Source: Gilvimarinus agarilyticus (GTDB lineage: Bacteria > Pseudomonadota > Gammaproteobacteria > Pseudomonadales > Cellvibrionaceae). Taken from it: 64,000 nt of DNA. Made by a program: the position numbers and the translations under genes. The notes under the pieces were generated by a model, which saw nothing but the letters and a program-made list of their open reading frames with translations, made no database searches and was not told the origin of the DNA. The DNA lies in assembly GCF_000832015.1 (NCBI RefSeq), contig NZ_JXCJ01000001.1, forward strand, positions 3,865,041 to 3,929,040, in the 5' to 3' direction. Shown here piece after piece: positions 42,966 to 51,646 of this stretch (its first letter is position 1; each line of letters begins with the position of its first letter).

Positions 42966-44882
42966 TTAAAAATTTAGGACAAAACCACCGCGCGGGCGCA
43001 AAGTAATATCAAGTGTTTTACCGCCGGCCACCTGCCGCTTAGTAAACGATCGGTTGGTTTCACCGTCCGTTATTAGCTGGCCTTTACTCGCCGTTATAAA
43101 CGATAAATCAAGCGTCAGAGTTTGCTCTGTATCAGTGCCGTTAATGCCGGCAATAAACCAATCAGTACCACGGCGACGGGCCATTACCGCGTGCTCGCCA
43201 GGCATACCACTGAGCAAACGGGTTTCATCCCACAGGGTGGGAATGTCGCTCATATAGGCTTTAACGTACTCGGGCACTTTGGCCATGCCCGCCGGCGTTT
43301 CGGCAATATGTTGAATACCACTGGTAAACAGTACCGGCAGCGCTAACTCAAACCCGTTGCTGGTACGGCGCTCGATATTGGGAATTTCATCAAACGTCGT
43401 GGGGGTAAAGTCCATCGGGTCGAATACGTTGCGGGTGAAAGGCAACATCGCCATATGCGAGGCCGCCAGATCCGCCGAGTTTTGCATAAAGGTGATCATC
43501 TCGAAGCCGTGCACCGACTCCATCGTCATCAAATTAGGATACGTGCGATGTAACCCCCGCGGCAGTGATGAACCGTGATAGTTGAGCAGCAGTCGATGCT
43601 TTGCCGCATCGCGGGCCAGCTCCAGGTAGTAGGCCATCACTGATTGACCGTCACCGGGAAAGAAATCGATTTTTACGCCCTTAACACCGACTTCGGCTAA
43701 ACGGGAAAACTCTCGCTCGCGATCGGCCTGCGTTAACAGTGCGCTTTTAGGTGTGTAGATTGTCTCGTTCCAGGCGCCCGAGGAGTTGTACCAAACTAAA
43801 ATCCCAACGCCCTTTTCAGCGGCGTAGTCCACTAGCTCGGCCAGTTTTTGCCAGCCAATTTTTTGATCCCAGTCGGCATCAATAAGCGTGTAATTCCAAC
43901 CCATGGCGGCTGCGTAATCGACAAATTCTTTGCTGGTTGCAAAGTTAACAGAGTCGTCTTTTAACAGCGCCCAACTCCAGGAGGCAATACCGGGTTCCAC
44001 CCAGTCCATATCCTGTACGGCGGCATCGGCAAGGTCGGTACCTAATGTGGATTCCGTTACGGTGGCCAAATCACCCACCGTGATAACGCGCCACGGGGAG
44101 TGAAGCTCGCCTGGGGCATTCGCCAATCGCGCGCCTCCGATCGTCACCTCCGGCTGCATGGGTTGGCCAATGCGGTAAACGCCTTTGTCACTGTGCTGGC
44201 GCAACCGCGAACCGTGAAAACGGCCATCCATACCCGCCTCGGTAATCAGCACCCAGGCAGCGGGGGCTTTAAACAGAGCAGGAAATACCCAGCCCGCCTC
44301 GGTTGGGCTGGCGGTTCCCGCATCAATACCCATCTGGTAGTGCTCTTCATAAGACGGGTTGGTGTTTTTGTATCCGGTTTGCGCCAGCGCGACGGGCTGC
44401 AACCAGGCCTTTGTGCCCTCTGGCATGGCAAAGCCGGTGAGTTCATCGACCATACTGACTTGCGTGGTTTGCTCGCCGGTAAAGCTGTACTGCAGCGCGA
44501 CGCCATCGTTAGACACCCGAAACACCACCTGCAGTGACTGGCCATCGGCATTGCTAACGGCAAAGCGTTGCTCTTGCGCCTGGTAATCAATAGCGCGTTG
44601 TTTGCCCTGCACCATGGTGTAGTGCTCTTTAACCAGCGACGGCTCGCCAACAGCGCTGACCGTAAGCTCGCGGGTAAATTCTGCACTGTTTAAGGTTATG
44701 CCCAGGGGCGATGGCTGCAGTACCGGCTGGCCGCGCAAACTAACTTCGTAGACGGCCGTGCCGTCAGAGGTTTGGGTGAGGGTTAATACCAGGGCACCGT
44801 CGGGGCTTGTCAATGTGTAATTAGATTGACTACCACAGGCGCCAAGTAAAATACTCAAGGCCACTATTATCCAAATTTTCAT
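42966..44882 (-). CDS. GH97 glycoside hydrolase lipoprotein
   Basis: 638 residues, lipobox ILLGAC (Cys16). N-terminal beta-sandwich with SPDGALVLTLTQ, the TIM barrel from about residue 280 (WSWALLKDDSVNFATSKEFVDYAA), and a C-terminal beta domain. GVKIDFFPGDGQ supplies an aspartate at the end of the barrel strand, the place of the nucleophile in retaining GH97 alpha-galactosidases; the glutamates of the inverting alpha-glucosidase subgroup are not seen there. GH97 enzymes of the retaining type act as alpha-galactosidase or beta-L-arabinopyranosidase. The latter would suit this arabinan locus, but substrate is inference. GGAAC precedes the ATG; the next gene starts 20 bases on. Confidence 0.9.
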   Translation of the reverse strand: MKIWIIVALSILLGACGSQSNYTLTSPDGALVLTLTQTSDGTAVYEVSLRGQPVLQPSPLGITLNSAEFTRELTVSAVGEPSLVKEHYTMVQGKQRAIDYQAQEQRFAVSNADGQSLQVVFRVSNDGVALQYSFTGEQTTQVSMVDELTGFAMPEGTKAWLQPVALAQTGYKNTNPSYEEHYQMGIDAGTASPTEAGWVFPALFKAPAAWVLITEAGMDGRFHGSRLRQHSDKGVYRIGQPMQPEVTIGGARLANAPGELHSPWRVITVGDLATVTESTLGTDLADAAVQDMDWVEPGIASWSWALLKDDSVNFATSKEFVDYAAAMGWNYTLIDADWDQKIGWQKLAELVDYAAEKGVGILVWYNSSGAWNETIYTPKSALLTQADREREFSRLAEVGVKGVKIDFFPGDGQSVMAYYLELARDAAKHRLLLNYHGSSLPRGLHRTYPNLMTMESVHGFEMITFMQNSADLAASHMAMLPFTRNVFDPMDFTPTTFDEIPNIERRTSNGFELALPVLFTSGIQHIAETPAGMAKVPEYVKAYMSDIPTLWDETRLLSGMPGEHAVMARRRGTDWFIAGINGTDTEQTLTLDLSFITASKGQLITDGETNRSFTKRQVAGGKTLDITLRPRGGFVLNF

Positions 44883-44934
44883 TATAGTTCCTTCCGTTAG
44901 GCGCCACTAAGAACGACGTTTGACGCCGCCTAGG

Positions 44935-46005
44935 TTATGTATCGGTTGTAAAACTAAAGCACAATGTTGAGCGATACTCTTGCCCCGGACGCAACGTAAT
45001 ATCAGCAAAATTCGGCTGATTGGGCGCATCGGGAAAATGTTGCGGCTCCAGGCACAAGCCACTGCGATGAGCAAACGCCCGGCCTTTACCGGTCAAGCTG
45101 CCATCCAAAAAGTTACCAGAGTAAAATTGCACCCCGGGCTCTGTGGTGTGCAGCGTCATCACCCGGCCACTGCCGGGCTCGTAAACCCGTGCCGCGCGAG
45201 TCAGCTCACCGGCCGCGGCCTGATCAATCGCAAAGTTGTGATCGTAACCACCGGCGAGGGTTAACTGCGCATCGTCGGTTGTTATCTCGGCGCCCACGCT
45301 TTTTGCCTGACGAAAATCAAACGGGGTACCGGCTACGGAGGCAATCTCTCCGGTCGGGATCAGCTGTTCATTAACCGGGGTATAGGCTTTGGCGTTAAGG
45401 GTAAGCTCGTGATTCAGTACGTCACCCTTACCGGCCAAATTAAAATAGCTGTGCTGGGTCAGGTTAACCGGTGTCGGCGCATCGGTTGTGGCGTGATACT
45501 CGGCAAACAAGCGGTTGTCTTCGGTCAGACGGTAGACCACCTCAACACTGAGGTTACCCGGATAACCCTGATCACCGTCGACACTCAAATAGCGCAACAC
45601 AAGTTCCGCGGCATCATCGGTAATACGCGACTCGGCTTGCCACAACACTTTGTCGAAGCCACACTCACCACCGTGCAGATGGCTTACCTTATTTTCATTG
45701 CACGCCAGCTGATAGGATTGACCGTCCAGCTCAAAATGCCCGCCGGCCAAACGGTTGCCCACCCGGCCGATCAAAGCGCCAAAATACGGCGAGTCGGTTT
45801 CGTAAGGAGCCAGAGCATCAAAACCCAGTACGACGTCTTCACAGCGTCCGTCACGGTCGGGGCATACAAGCGAGGTAATGATGCCGCCAAAGGTAATAAT
45901 CCCCACGCTCATACCGCGATTGTTTTGCAGGGTATACAGCTCGACCCCGCGGCCATCCTGTAATGTGCCAAAGGGTGATTGGGTAATGTTAAACGTCTCA
46001 GTCAT
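44935..46005 (-). CDS. galM: Aldose 1-epimerase (mutarotase)
   Basis: 356 residues, no signal peptide, cytosolic. GalM marks: SVGIITFGGIITSLVCPDRDG, DVVLGFDALAPYET, the catalytic histidines in NKVSHLHGGECGFDKVLW and NLTQHSYFNLAG, and the base glutamate in GLCLEPQHFPDAPNQ. It interconverts alpha and beta anomers of an aldose. Between two GH genes of an arabinan group, L-arabinose (or D-galactose from side chains) is the likely substrate. 37 bases after GH43 and 52 before GH97, same strand. Confidence 0.93.
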   Translation of the reverse strand: MTETFNITQSPFGTLQDGRGVELYTLQNNRGMSVGIITFGGIITSLVCPDRDGRCEDVVLGFDALAPYETDSPYFGALIGRVGNRLAGGHFELDGQSYQLACNENKVSHLHGGECGFDKVLWQAESRITDDAAELVLRYLSVDGDQGYPGNLSVEVVYRLTEDNRLFAEYHATTDAPTPVNLTQHSYFNLAGKGDVLNHELTLNAKAYTPVNEQLIPTGEIASVAGTPFDFRQAKSVGAEITTDDAQLTLAGGYDHNFAIDQAAAGELTRAARVYEPGSGRVMTLHTTEPGVQFYSGNFLDGSLTGKGRAFAHRSGLCLEPQHFPDAPNQPNFADITLRPGQEYRSTLCFSFTTDT

Positions 46006-46042
46006 GGCGCGAGGAGTTCTCCGTTATCGTATGCTTAGCGAG

Positions 46043-47047
46043 CTAGTCGGCTTTGTCTTGGTTAAATAGGGGCATCCCCTGATCATCCCACTCCAGCACC
46101 CGGGCGCGGGCATCGCGGTTGGGATCCGTCAGCGGGGTGCCTTTTAGGTCGCGATAATCGCGGGCGTGATAAATCAAAACGTCGGTGACGCCGTCTTCGG
46201 CCACCGTAAAGCTGTTGTGCCCTGGCCCAAAGCGTTTTAGCGTCTCGTTGGTGTAAAACACGGGCTCGGGCGATTTATGCCAGGATGCCGGATCCATCAG
46301 ATCGGCATCAGCGTCGGCCCACATCAAGCCCATGGCGTAGTTATGATCCGTGGCGCTGGCTGAATACGTCATAAAAATACGGCCGTGTTTTTTAATAAAC
46401 GCCGAACCTTCATTGACTTTATAACCCACCACTTCCCAGTCTAAGGTGGGCTCGGTAAGCATAATCACCGGCTCTTTAACTTTTACCGGGGTTTCGAGCT
46501 CGGCCATATAAATAGCCGAGTTGTATTTTTTCTCTCGGTCTTTTTGCGCCCACACTAAATAGCGTTTGCCGTTATGCGCGAAGCTGGTGGCGTCCAGAGA
46601 GAAGTCATCCCAGGGGGTGTGCATGCGAATGGGTTTGCTCCAGTCGGCCGCGATGGGGTTATCACCCTCGGCGGTAAGCGCGTGCATCCGAATCAACCAG
46701 GGCTCATCCACGGGGGCCCCGGCAAAGTAAATTACCCACTGGTTATCAATAAAGTGGAGCTCCGGCGCCCAGATATTAATGCCAATGCTACTGCTGTCCG
46801 CTGGCTGCCAAATCGTGTGCTCTTCGGCACTGGACAACTGGTTGATGCTTTTAGCGCGGCGCAGCACCAAACGGTTAAACTCGGGGACAGTACCGATAAA
46901 ATAGTAATAGCCATCACTGTGACGATGAATCCAGGGGTCGGCGCGCTGCTCAACAATGGGGTTTTGGTAGCCGGTCTCGGCCGCTTGGGCGAGACCGACA
47001 CAACTTAACAGACCAAGTAAAAACAGTACTGACAACTTAACAGCCAT
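46043..47047 (-). CDS. Secreted GH43 alpha-L-arabinofuranosidase-like enzyme
   Basis: 334 residues with a signal peptide cleaved near GLAQAA. GH43 triad: YQNPIVEQRADPWIHRHSDG (base Asp), WDDFSLDATSFAHNGK (Asp) and VGYKVNEGSAFIKKHGRIF (acid Glu). It closely resembles the cytosolic GH43 at 54100-55047 throughout, for example in FMTYSASATDxNYAMGL. The pair looks like a duplication with one exported and one retained copy. AAGGGG precedes the ATG. First gene of a four-gene group and divergent from the endo-arabinanase over a shared GntR-like operator. Confidence 0.92.
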   Translation of the reverse strand: MAVKLSVLFLLGLLSCVGLAQAAETGYQNPIVEQRADPWIHRHSDGYYYFIGTVPEFNRLVLRRAKSINQLSSAEEHTIWQPADSSSIGINIWAPELHFIDNQWVIYFAGAPVDEPWLIRMHALTAEGDNPIAADWSKPIRMHTPWDDFSLDATSFAHNGKRYLVWAQKDREKKYNSAIYMAELETPVKVKEPVIMLTEPTLDWEVVGYKVNEGSAFIKKHGRIFMTYSASATDHNYAMGLMWADADADLMDPASWHKSPEPVFYTNETLKRFGPGHNSFTVAEDGVTDVLIYHARDYRDLKGTPLTDPNRDARARVLEWDDQGMPLFNQDKAD

Positions 47048-47104
47048 GGAAACCCCTTGTTAGCAACTATTATTGGGTGGCGGTAGATCCGCTTGCATTT
47101 GAAT

Positions 47105-47119
47105 ACTATTATAATACAA
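47105..47119. promoter_or_regulatory. Putative GntR operator in the GH43/endo-arabinanase divergent promoter
   Basis: ACTATTATAATACAA, one base different from 7414-7428 and from the reverse complement of 60454-60468. It is 58 bases from the GH43 ATG and 94 from the endo-arabinanase ATG, so it could control both. Confidence 0.55.
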
Positions 47120-47212
47120 TAATTGGTACAAGCACGTGAAAACTTAATTACCCACAGGCAGAGCCACACACTGTCAAGAAGCGTAAACAGCCATAAAACA
47201 TAAGAGTATCTG

Positions 47213-48256
47213 ATGAATAAAGCGACACTTACCACCGGCCTTATTTTTAGCACCCTGCTGGCCGCCAGCTGCACCAGCGCCAAGCCCGATGTTAACCGGG
47301 TCGGCCAGGAAGTTAGCATTCACGACCCGGTAATGGCCGAAGAAGACGGCCACTACTACCTGTTTAGTACCGGCCCCGGCATTACTATTTATCGCTCGGA
47401 CGACCGCGTGCACTGGCAGCATCAGGGCCGCGCTTTTGCGACTGAGCCCAGCTGGGCTAAAGACGTCGCCCCTGAGTTTGGCGGCCATCTGTGGGCGCCC
47501 GATGTCGTGGAGAAAGACGGTAAGTACCTGCTCTACTACTCGGTATCCGCTTTTGGCAAAAACACCTCGGCCATTGGCTTAACCGTTACCGAGACGCTCG
47601 ACCCAAACTCCCCCGATTACGGTTGGGAGGATCAGGGCATCGTGATTCAGTCCGTCCCCAACCGCGACAACTGGAACGCGATTGATCCGGCGGTCATTGA
47701 GGACGAAGACGGCAATGGCTGGATGGCTTTTGGCTCTTTCTGGAGCGGACACAAACTGTTTAAGCTTAACGACGACTGGTCGGCCCCGGCCGAGACCGAG
47801 CAGTGGTTCAGCATTGCCGCCGGCACTCGCCCGGCCGGAGTTCCCGCCCACGAGGCCGGTCCGGTGGAGCTGGAGGCCCCCTTTATTTTTAAGCACGGCG
47901 AGTACTACTACCAGTTTATCTCGCTGGGTAAATGCTGCCGCGGCGCCGACAGCACTTATCATATCGCCGTGGGCCGCAGTGAATCCGTCACCGGCCCATA
48001 CCTGGATAAAGACGGCCGCGATCTCGCTCAGGGCGGCGCCACGGTGATTTTAAAAGGCAACAAAGAATGGCCTGGCCTGGGTCACAACAGTGCCTACACT
48101 TTTGAGGGCAAAGACTACCTGGTTTTTCACGCCTATGAAGCGGCCGATAACGGTTTGCAAAAACTAAAGATATTACCCATTGAGTGGAACGACGGTTGGC
48201 CCGAGGTAGACCCGGCCGGACTGGACAGCTACACCAGTGAAATTATTGCCGATTAA
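47213..48256 (+). CDS. Endo-1,5-alpha-L-arabinanase, GH43 (Arb43A-like)
   Basis: 347 residues. The N-terminus is a signal with possible lipobox LLAASC (Cys20). Catalytic residues appear as VSIHDPVMAEEDGHY (Asp38, the same number as in Cellvibrio japonicus Arb43A), NAIDPAVIEDEDGNGW (Asp) and VELEAPFIFKHGEYYY (Glu). HLWAPDVV and GLGHNSAYTF, with the conserved blade histidine, fit the endo-arabinanase subfamily. It would cut the alpha-1,5-arabinan backbone at the cell surface into oligomers for the GH43 and GH51 enzymes next door. Transcribed away from the GH43 group, single gene with a strong terminator. Confidence 0.93.
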   Translation: MNKATLTTGLIFSTLLAASCTSAKPDVNRVGQEVSIHDPVMAEEDGHYYLFSTGPGITIYRSDDRVHWQHQGRAFATEPSWAKDVAPEFGGHLWAPDVVEKDGKYLLYYSVSAFGKNTSAIGLTVTETLDPNSPDYGWEDQGIVIQSVPNRDNWNAIDPAVIEDEDGNGWMAFGSFWSGHKLFKLNDDWSAPAETEQWFSIAAGTRPAGVPAHEAGPVELEAPFIFKHGEYYYQFISLGKCCRGADSTYHIAVGRSESVTGPYLDKDGRDLAQGGATVILKGNKEWPGLGHNSAYTFEGKDYLVFHAYEAADNGLQKLKILPIEWNDGWPEVDPAGLDSYTSEIIAD

Positions 48257-48319
48257 CAAAAAGCGCGTAACACGACGTGTAACTGCGTAAATCTTTTTGC
48301 GTGACTGTGTAGTCATTTT

Positions 48320-48340
48320 GGGGGCTTAGCCCCCTTTTTT
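48320..48340 (+). terminator. Intrinsic terminator after endo-arabinanase
   Basis: GGGGGC, loop TTA, GCCCCC, then TTTTTT, 64 bases past the stop. Confidence 0.92.
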
Positions 48341-48388
48341 GTTATTATCGAGAAGGCTAAAGGATCTAATTAAATAACAGGAGCTCGT

Positions 48389-48673
48389 ATGAGAAAGTTT
48401 TTACCCTATCGCACCATTACCACCCAGCACTTTACCGGCCTGCTATGGGTTGCCAGAATCTTGCTTTACATCGCGGTTATTTCAGGCTTGGCTGGCATCG
48501 TATCTTTTATTGCCGCACTAGGCTCAGACTTCATCATAATCCCTCCCTACATGAGCATCACAATGTTTGCTGCCGTGGCATTAAAGCTGTATTTACTGTC
48601 AGCCTTAATCGCCTTTTGCGTGGCCGTGGAGGACAACACCCGCCGCACCGCCGAGAATACGCAGGCCCAGTAG
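48389..48673 (+). CDS. Small two- or three-helix membrane protein, unknown function
   Basis: 94 residues from ATG 48389 with ACAGGAGC in front. Hydrophobic helices at about 20-45 and 52-82, polar charged C-terminus (VEDNTRRTAENTQAQ). No family recognised. It stands just after the endo-arabinanase terminator and converges on the glutaredoxin/MauE gene. Confidence 0.65.
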   Translation: MRKFLPYRTITTQHFTGLLWVARILLYIAVISGLAGIVSFIAALGSDFIIIPPYMSITMFAAVALKLYLLSALIAFCVAVEDNTRRTAENTQAQ

Positions 48674-48704
48674 GAGCAAGCCAGGCGGGGTGAACTATCC
48701 CGCC

Positions 48705-49436
48705 TCACTTAACCCACATCCAAATCGCCGCACCGACCATAAACAGGTTTTCGGTCAACGAAATAAAGCCCAGCGGTACATTGCTGTTACCGCCCACGCA
48801 GGCGCATTTAAGTTCGCGCTTATCGATGTACACGGCTTTAATCACCGACACCGCACCCAGCGAGCCAATCACCAGCGCTACCGGCGACACCAACCACGCA
48901 CTAAGCCCGGCCAGCATAGCAATACCCGCATAGGCCTCCGCAAAGGGGTACACATAGGCGTAACGCACAAACCGCATCGAGAGTAAATCGTAGGTAATAA
49001 ACTGATTGGAAAACGCGGTTAGATCCTGCAGCTTTTGAATCGCCAATACGGTCATACTCAGCGCGACAAAAACCTCTAAGGTACGAGCCGACACTAAACT
49101 GATACCGCTGGCCCATACCGCTGCTAACGCCAGTAAAAAACAGCTAGCAAAAATGGCAACTACCGGGGTGTAGCTGGTGCCCTCACTGCCTTCTTGCGGT
49201 AAACCAAAGTAGCTTCGCAGATCATCGTAACCACCGATGCGCTCACCATCGATAAATGTTTGTGGCGTGGTCTCGACGTTGTGCTCTTTTTTAAAAGCAT
49301 CCGTTTGCTCACGGGAGCTGAGTTTATGATCCTCCAGCTTAAAGCCCTTGCGCCTAAGTAGCGCGCGCGACTTTAGCCCAAAAGGACAAATATGTTCGGG
49401 GGTAACCATGCGAAAAAGCGTTGCCGTTGGTTTCAT
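48705..49436 (-). CDS. Glutaredoxin domain fused to a MauE/DoxX-like membrane domain
   Basis: 243 residues. Residues about 1-82 are a glutaredoxin fold with a single active-site cysteine (EHICPFGLKSRALLRRKG), cis-proline VETTPQTFIDGERIGGYDDL. Four membrane helices follow, and a typical MauE/DoxX end ALSMTVLAIQKLQDLTAF, YAYVYPFAEAYAGIAML and KRELKCACVGGNSNVPLGF, which holds a CAC cysteine pair. The combination suggests electron or thiol transfer linked to the membrane. AAGGAGTC precedes the ATG. Confidence 0.87.
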   Translation of the reverse strand: MKPTATLFRMVTPEHICPFGLKSRALLRRKGFKLEDHKLSSREQTDAFKKEHNVETTPQTFIDGERIGGYDDLRSYFGLPQEGSEGTSYTPVVAIFASCFLLALAAVWASGISLVSARTLEVFVALSMTVLAIQKLQDLTAFSNQFITYDLLSMRFVRYAYVYPFAEAYAGIAMLAGLSAWLVSPVALVIGSLGAVSVIKAVYIDKRELKCACVGGNSNVPLGFISLTENLFMVGAAIWMWVK

Positions 49437-49550
49437 GCCAGACTCCTTCTACCGTACGCGCCTAAAATAGAAGTAAAAGCAAAATTTAAACCAGCCTTCT
49501 AGCGCCTACACAGCAAGACATTAACGACAAACTGGCCGCGTTTGGGGCGA

Positions 49551-49621
49551 TACCCACAATGGTATTGTCATTGTTACAAAAAAAAGTGTTATTCCGTGAG
49601 TGTCGAGCGCCATTGTGGGTA
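49551..49621. repeat. Perfect 12-bp inverted repeat spaced by 47 bases
   Basis: TACCCACAATGG (49551-49562) and CCATTGTGGGTA (49610-49621) enclose an AT-rich centre with an A-run. The pair lies in the 386-base gap 49437-49822, partly over a doubtful small reading frame. It could be a small RNA stem or the ends of a tiny element. Confidence 0.5.
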
Positions 49622-49771
49622 AGCCTCACGGACAAGCCGCGCCGGCCAGGTTCCGTACCAGTCATAACCACTGCGCCGCTCGAGCGACACATCGGCCAGC
49701 GCCTCGACGCGCGCGTGGAGCACATATTCATCACACAGCAGCGCGACACAGAACAACAGCCTCGCCATCAT
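49589..49771 (-). CDS. Doubtful small open frame
   Basis: 60 codons starting at two adjacent ATGs with AAGGTAACTA in front. The product begins with a short hydrophobic stretch (ARLLFCVALL) and ends YPQWRSTLTE. No family recognised. The good ribosome site is the only support; it overlaps one arm of the inverted repeat. Confidence 0.25.
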   Translation of the reverse strand: MMARLLFCVALLCDEYVLHARVEALADVSLERRSGYDWYGTWPARLVREAYPQWRSTLTE

Positions 49772-49822
49772 TAGTTACCTTGTCTTGTTATTATGGCGAG
49801 CAACCTGTGCCAGCCAAAGGCA

Positions 49823-50074
49823 CTAGCGTGGCACTTGGTATTTTTCTTTCCACTGGTCGTAGGGCATCTTGTACACCACCTCGCGGGCGGCGTCTTTATC
49901 CATCATTTCCCCCCGCTCTTCAGCGGCCTCTTGATACCAACGACTTAAACAGTTGCGGCAAAAGCCCGCCAAGTTCATTAAGTCGATATTCTGCACGTCT
50001 TTGCGTTCGTCCAAGTGCTCTAGCAAGCGGCGAAAAGCAGCCGCTTCAATATCTGTTTGTTTTTGCGAGTCCAT
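49823..50074 (-). CDS. DUF1244 family protein
   Basis: 83 residues, cytosolic. Family pattern: AAFRRLLEHLDERKDVQNIDLMNLAGFCRNCLSRWY with the conserved GFCRNC cysteines, then GEMMDKDAAREVVYKMPYDQWKEKYQ. The family is widespread in proteobacteria and uncharacterised. Single gene, weak ribosome site GGATAC. Confidence 0.9.
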   Translation of the reverse strand: MDSQKQTDIEAAAFRRLLEHLDERKDVQNIDLMNLAGFCRNCLSRWYQEAAEERGEMMDKDAAREVVYKMPYDQWKEKYQVPR

Positions 50075-50292
50075 AAAGTATCCAATAAAAAATAGTGTTT
50101 AGGCAAAGACTTAAAAGATTGCGAGCCAAGCCCAGTATTGCACAAGTGCCGCCCCATCTTAAACGTCCGGAAATTTAAAAAAACAACTAACGTGCAAAAC
50201 ATCTTAATACCGCCAGGAATCCCACGATGAAATCCGCGTTGCGCAACGTCGCCTTGCACCAGCTAACGCTCCCAATGTGACGTAACCACCAT

Positions 50293-50306
50293 TGACAGCG
50301 GTGTCA
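50293..50306 (+). promoter_or_regulatory. LacI-type operator-like site upstream of the xylanase
   Basis: TGACAGCGGTGTCA equals the core of the NagR-type box reported in Xanthomonas (TGACACCGCTGTCA read on the other strand). It is 207 bases before the xylanase ATG. The 438-base gap 50075-50512 also has a small hairpin, GCCTGAT/ATCAGGC (50427-50447), and no credible gene. Confidence 0.5.
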
Positions 50307-50512
50307 TATGGTTATTTTGACTAAATGCTTATAGTCCATTTGACCACCGATATTTATACAACTAAAGTGTCTCTCGCTTGACCCCTTTTAACAATAAACA
50401 TTGGGGTTAAGTCGTGACGTAAAAGCGCCTGATCGCCCATATCAGGCAAACCTTGAAATGGCCTCCACCTCTATAGGCGGTATTGGCTGAGAGGCGACAC
50501 TGGAGAATCACT

Positions 50513-51580
50513 ATGACAATAATGAGAGCCACAAAAGTACACGCAAAGAAAAGTCTGACAGCGTTTATCGGCGCAGCGGCCGCACTGTGTATCACCGCCG
50601 TTGACGCGCAAACCCTAACCTCCAACCAAACCGGTACCCACAACGGTTACTACTATTCGTTTTGGACCGACGCCCCCGGCACGGTATCCATGACACTAGG
50701 CTCCGGCGGGAATTACACCTCGCAGTGGAGCAATACCGGCAACTGGGTAGGCGGTAAAGGCTGGAACCCGGGCGGCCGCCGTACCGTGAGTTACTCGGGT
50801 ACCTTTAACCCCTCGGGTAACGGCTACCTTACGTTGTACGGCTGGACTACCAGCCCGCTGATCGAATATTACATCGTGGATAACTGGGGCAGTTATCGTC
50901 CCGGCGAGAGCGGCACGTATTACGGTACCGTTAATACCGACGGCGGCACCTATGATATCTACCGCACCCAGCGGGTTAACCAGCCCTCAATTCAGGGTAC
51001 CGCCACCTTCTACCAATACTGGAGCGTGCGTCAGCAAAAGCGCACTGGCGGCACCATTACCACCGGTAATCACTTTGACGCCTGGGCCAGCCACGGCTTA
51101 AACCTTGGTAACCACGACTACATGGTCATGGCCACCGAAGGCTACCAGAGCAGCGGTAACTCCAACATTACTCTAGGCACCACCGGCGGCGGTAATAATG
51201 GCGGCGGCAGCAATAGTGGCGGTGGCGATATTACCGTACGTGCCCGAGGCGTCAGCGGGAGTGAACACATCAATTTGCGCGTTGGCGGGGTAACGGTAGC
51301 CGATTGGACACTCAGCACCAGCAATCAAAGTTACACGTATAGCGGCGGCGCTAACGGCGATGTGAACGTTGAATACGACAACGACGCCTCTGGTCGCGAC
51401 GTGATTTTAGACTACGTCACCGTCAACGGTGAGAACCGTCAGGCGGAAGATATGGAGTACAACACCGCTACTTACGCCAATGGCGAGTGCGGCGGTGGCT
51501 CTTACTCCGAGACCATGCACTGCAGTGGCGTGATTGGCTTTGGTCATACCGACGATTGCTTTAGCGGAAACTGTAATTAA
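50513..51580 (+). CDS. GH11 endo-1,4-beta-xylanase with a CBM60/CBM36-like domain
   Basis: About 355 residues from ATG 50513 ([13 protein letters not shown]), with TGGAGAAT in front; ten earlier codons are open. Signal peptide to AVDAQ. The GH11 jelly-roll covers about 33-225, with nucleophile Glu in [13 protein letters not shown] and acid/base Glu in [14 protein letters not shown] polyglycine/asparagine linker leads to a C-terminal xylan-binding domain ([44 protein letters not shown]) of the calcium-dependent CBM60/CBM36 type, with a cysteine-rich end ([14 protein letters not shown]). The same module pair occurs in Cellvibrio xylanases. It is secreted and acts on xylan; its own terminator follows. 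Confidence 0.94.
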   Translation: MTIMRATKVHAKKSLTAFIGAAAALCITAVDAQTLTSNQTGTHNGYYYSFWTDAPGTVSMTLGSGGNYTSQWSNTGNWVGGKGWNPGGRRTVSYSGTFNPSGNGYLTLYGWTTSPLIEYYIVDNWGSYRPGESGTYYGTVNTDGGTYDIYRTQRVNQPSIQGTATFYQYWSVRQQKRTGGTITTGNHFDAWASHGLNLGNHDYMVMATEGYQSSGNSNITLGTTGGGNNGGGSNSGGGDITVRARGVSGSEHINLRVGGVTVADWTLSTSNQSYTYSGGANGDVNVEYDNDASGRDVILDYVTVNGENRQAEDMEYNTATYANGECGGGSYSETMHCSGVIGFGHTDDCFSGNCN

Positions 51581-51594
51581 TCTGTAGAGCGGTC

Positions 51595-51629
51595 TTCCAA
51601 CAGGGGTAGCAACATTGCCCCTGTTGGAA
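51595..51629. terminator. Bidirectional terminator between GH11 and GH127
   Basis: TTCCAACAGGGG and CCCCTGTTGGAA, perfect 12-base stem, between two converging stops. Confidence 0.8.
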
Positions 51630-51646
51630 CAGCTTTAATAAGCTCG

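Noticed and set aside
50440-50460. GGCAAACC near 50445, as in the cyclic-di-GMP riboswitch
   Set aside because: The rest of the consensus (GGGACGCAAAGCC and the receptor stem) is missing.
50475-50495. GGCTGAGAGG before the xylanase, as in the TPP riboswitch
   Set aside because: Only the short CTGAGA element is there; the second conserved half is absent and the gene is unrelated to thiamine.
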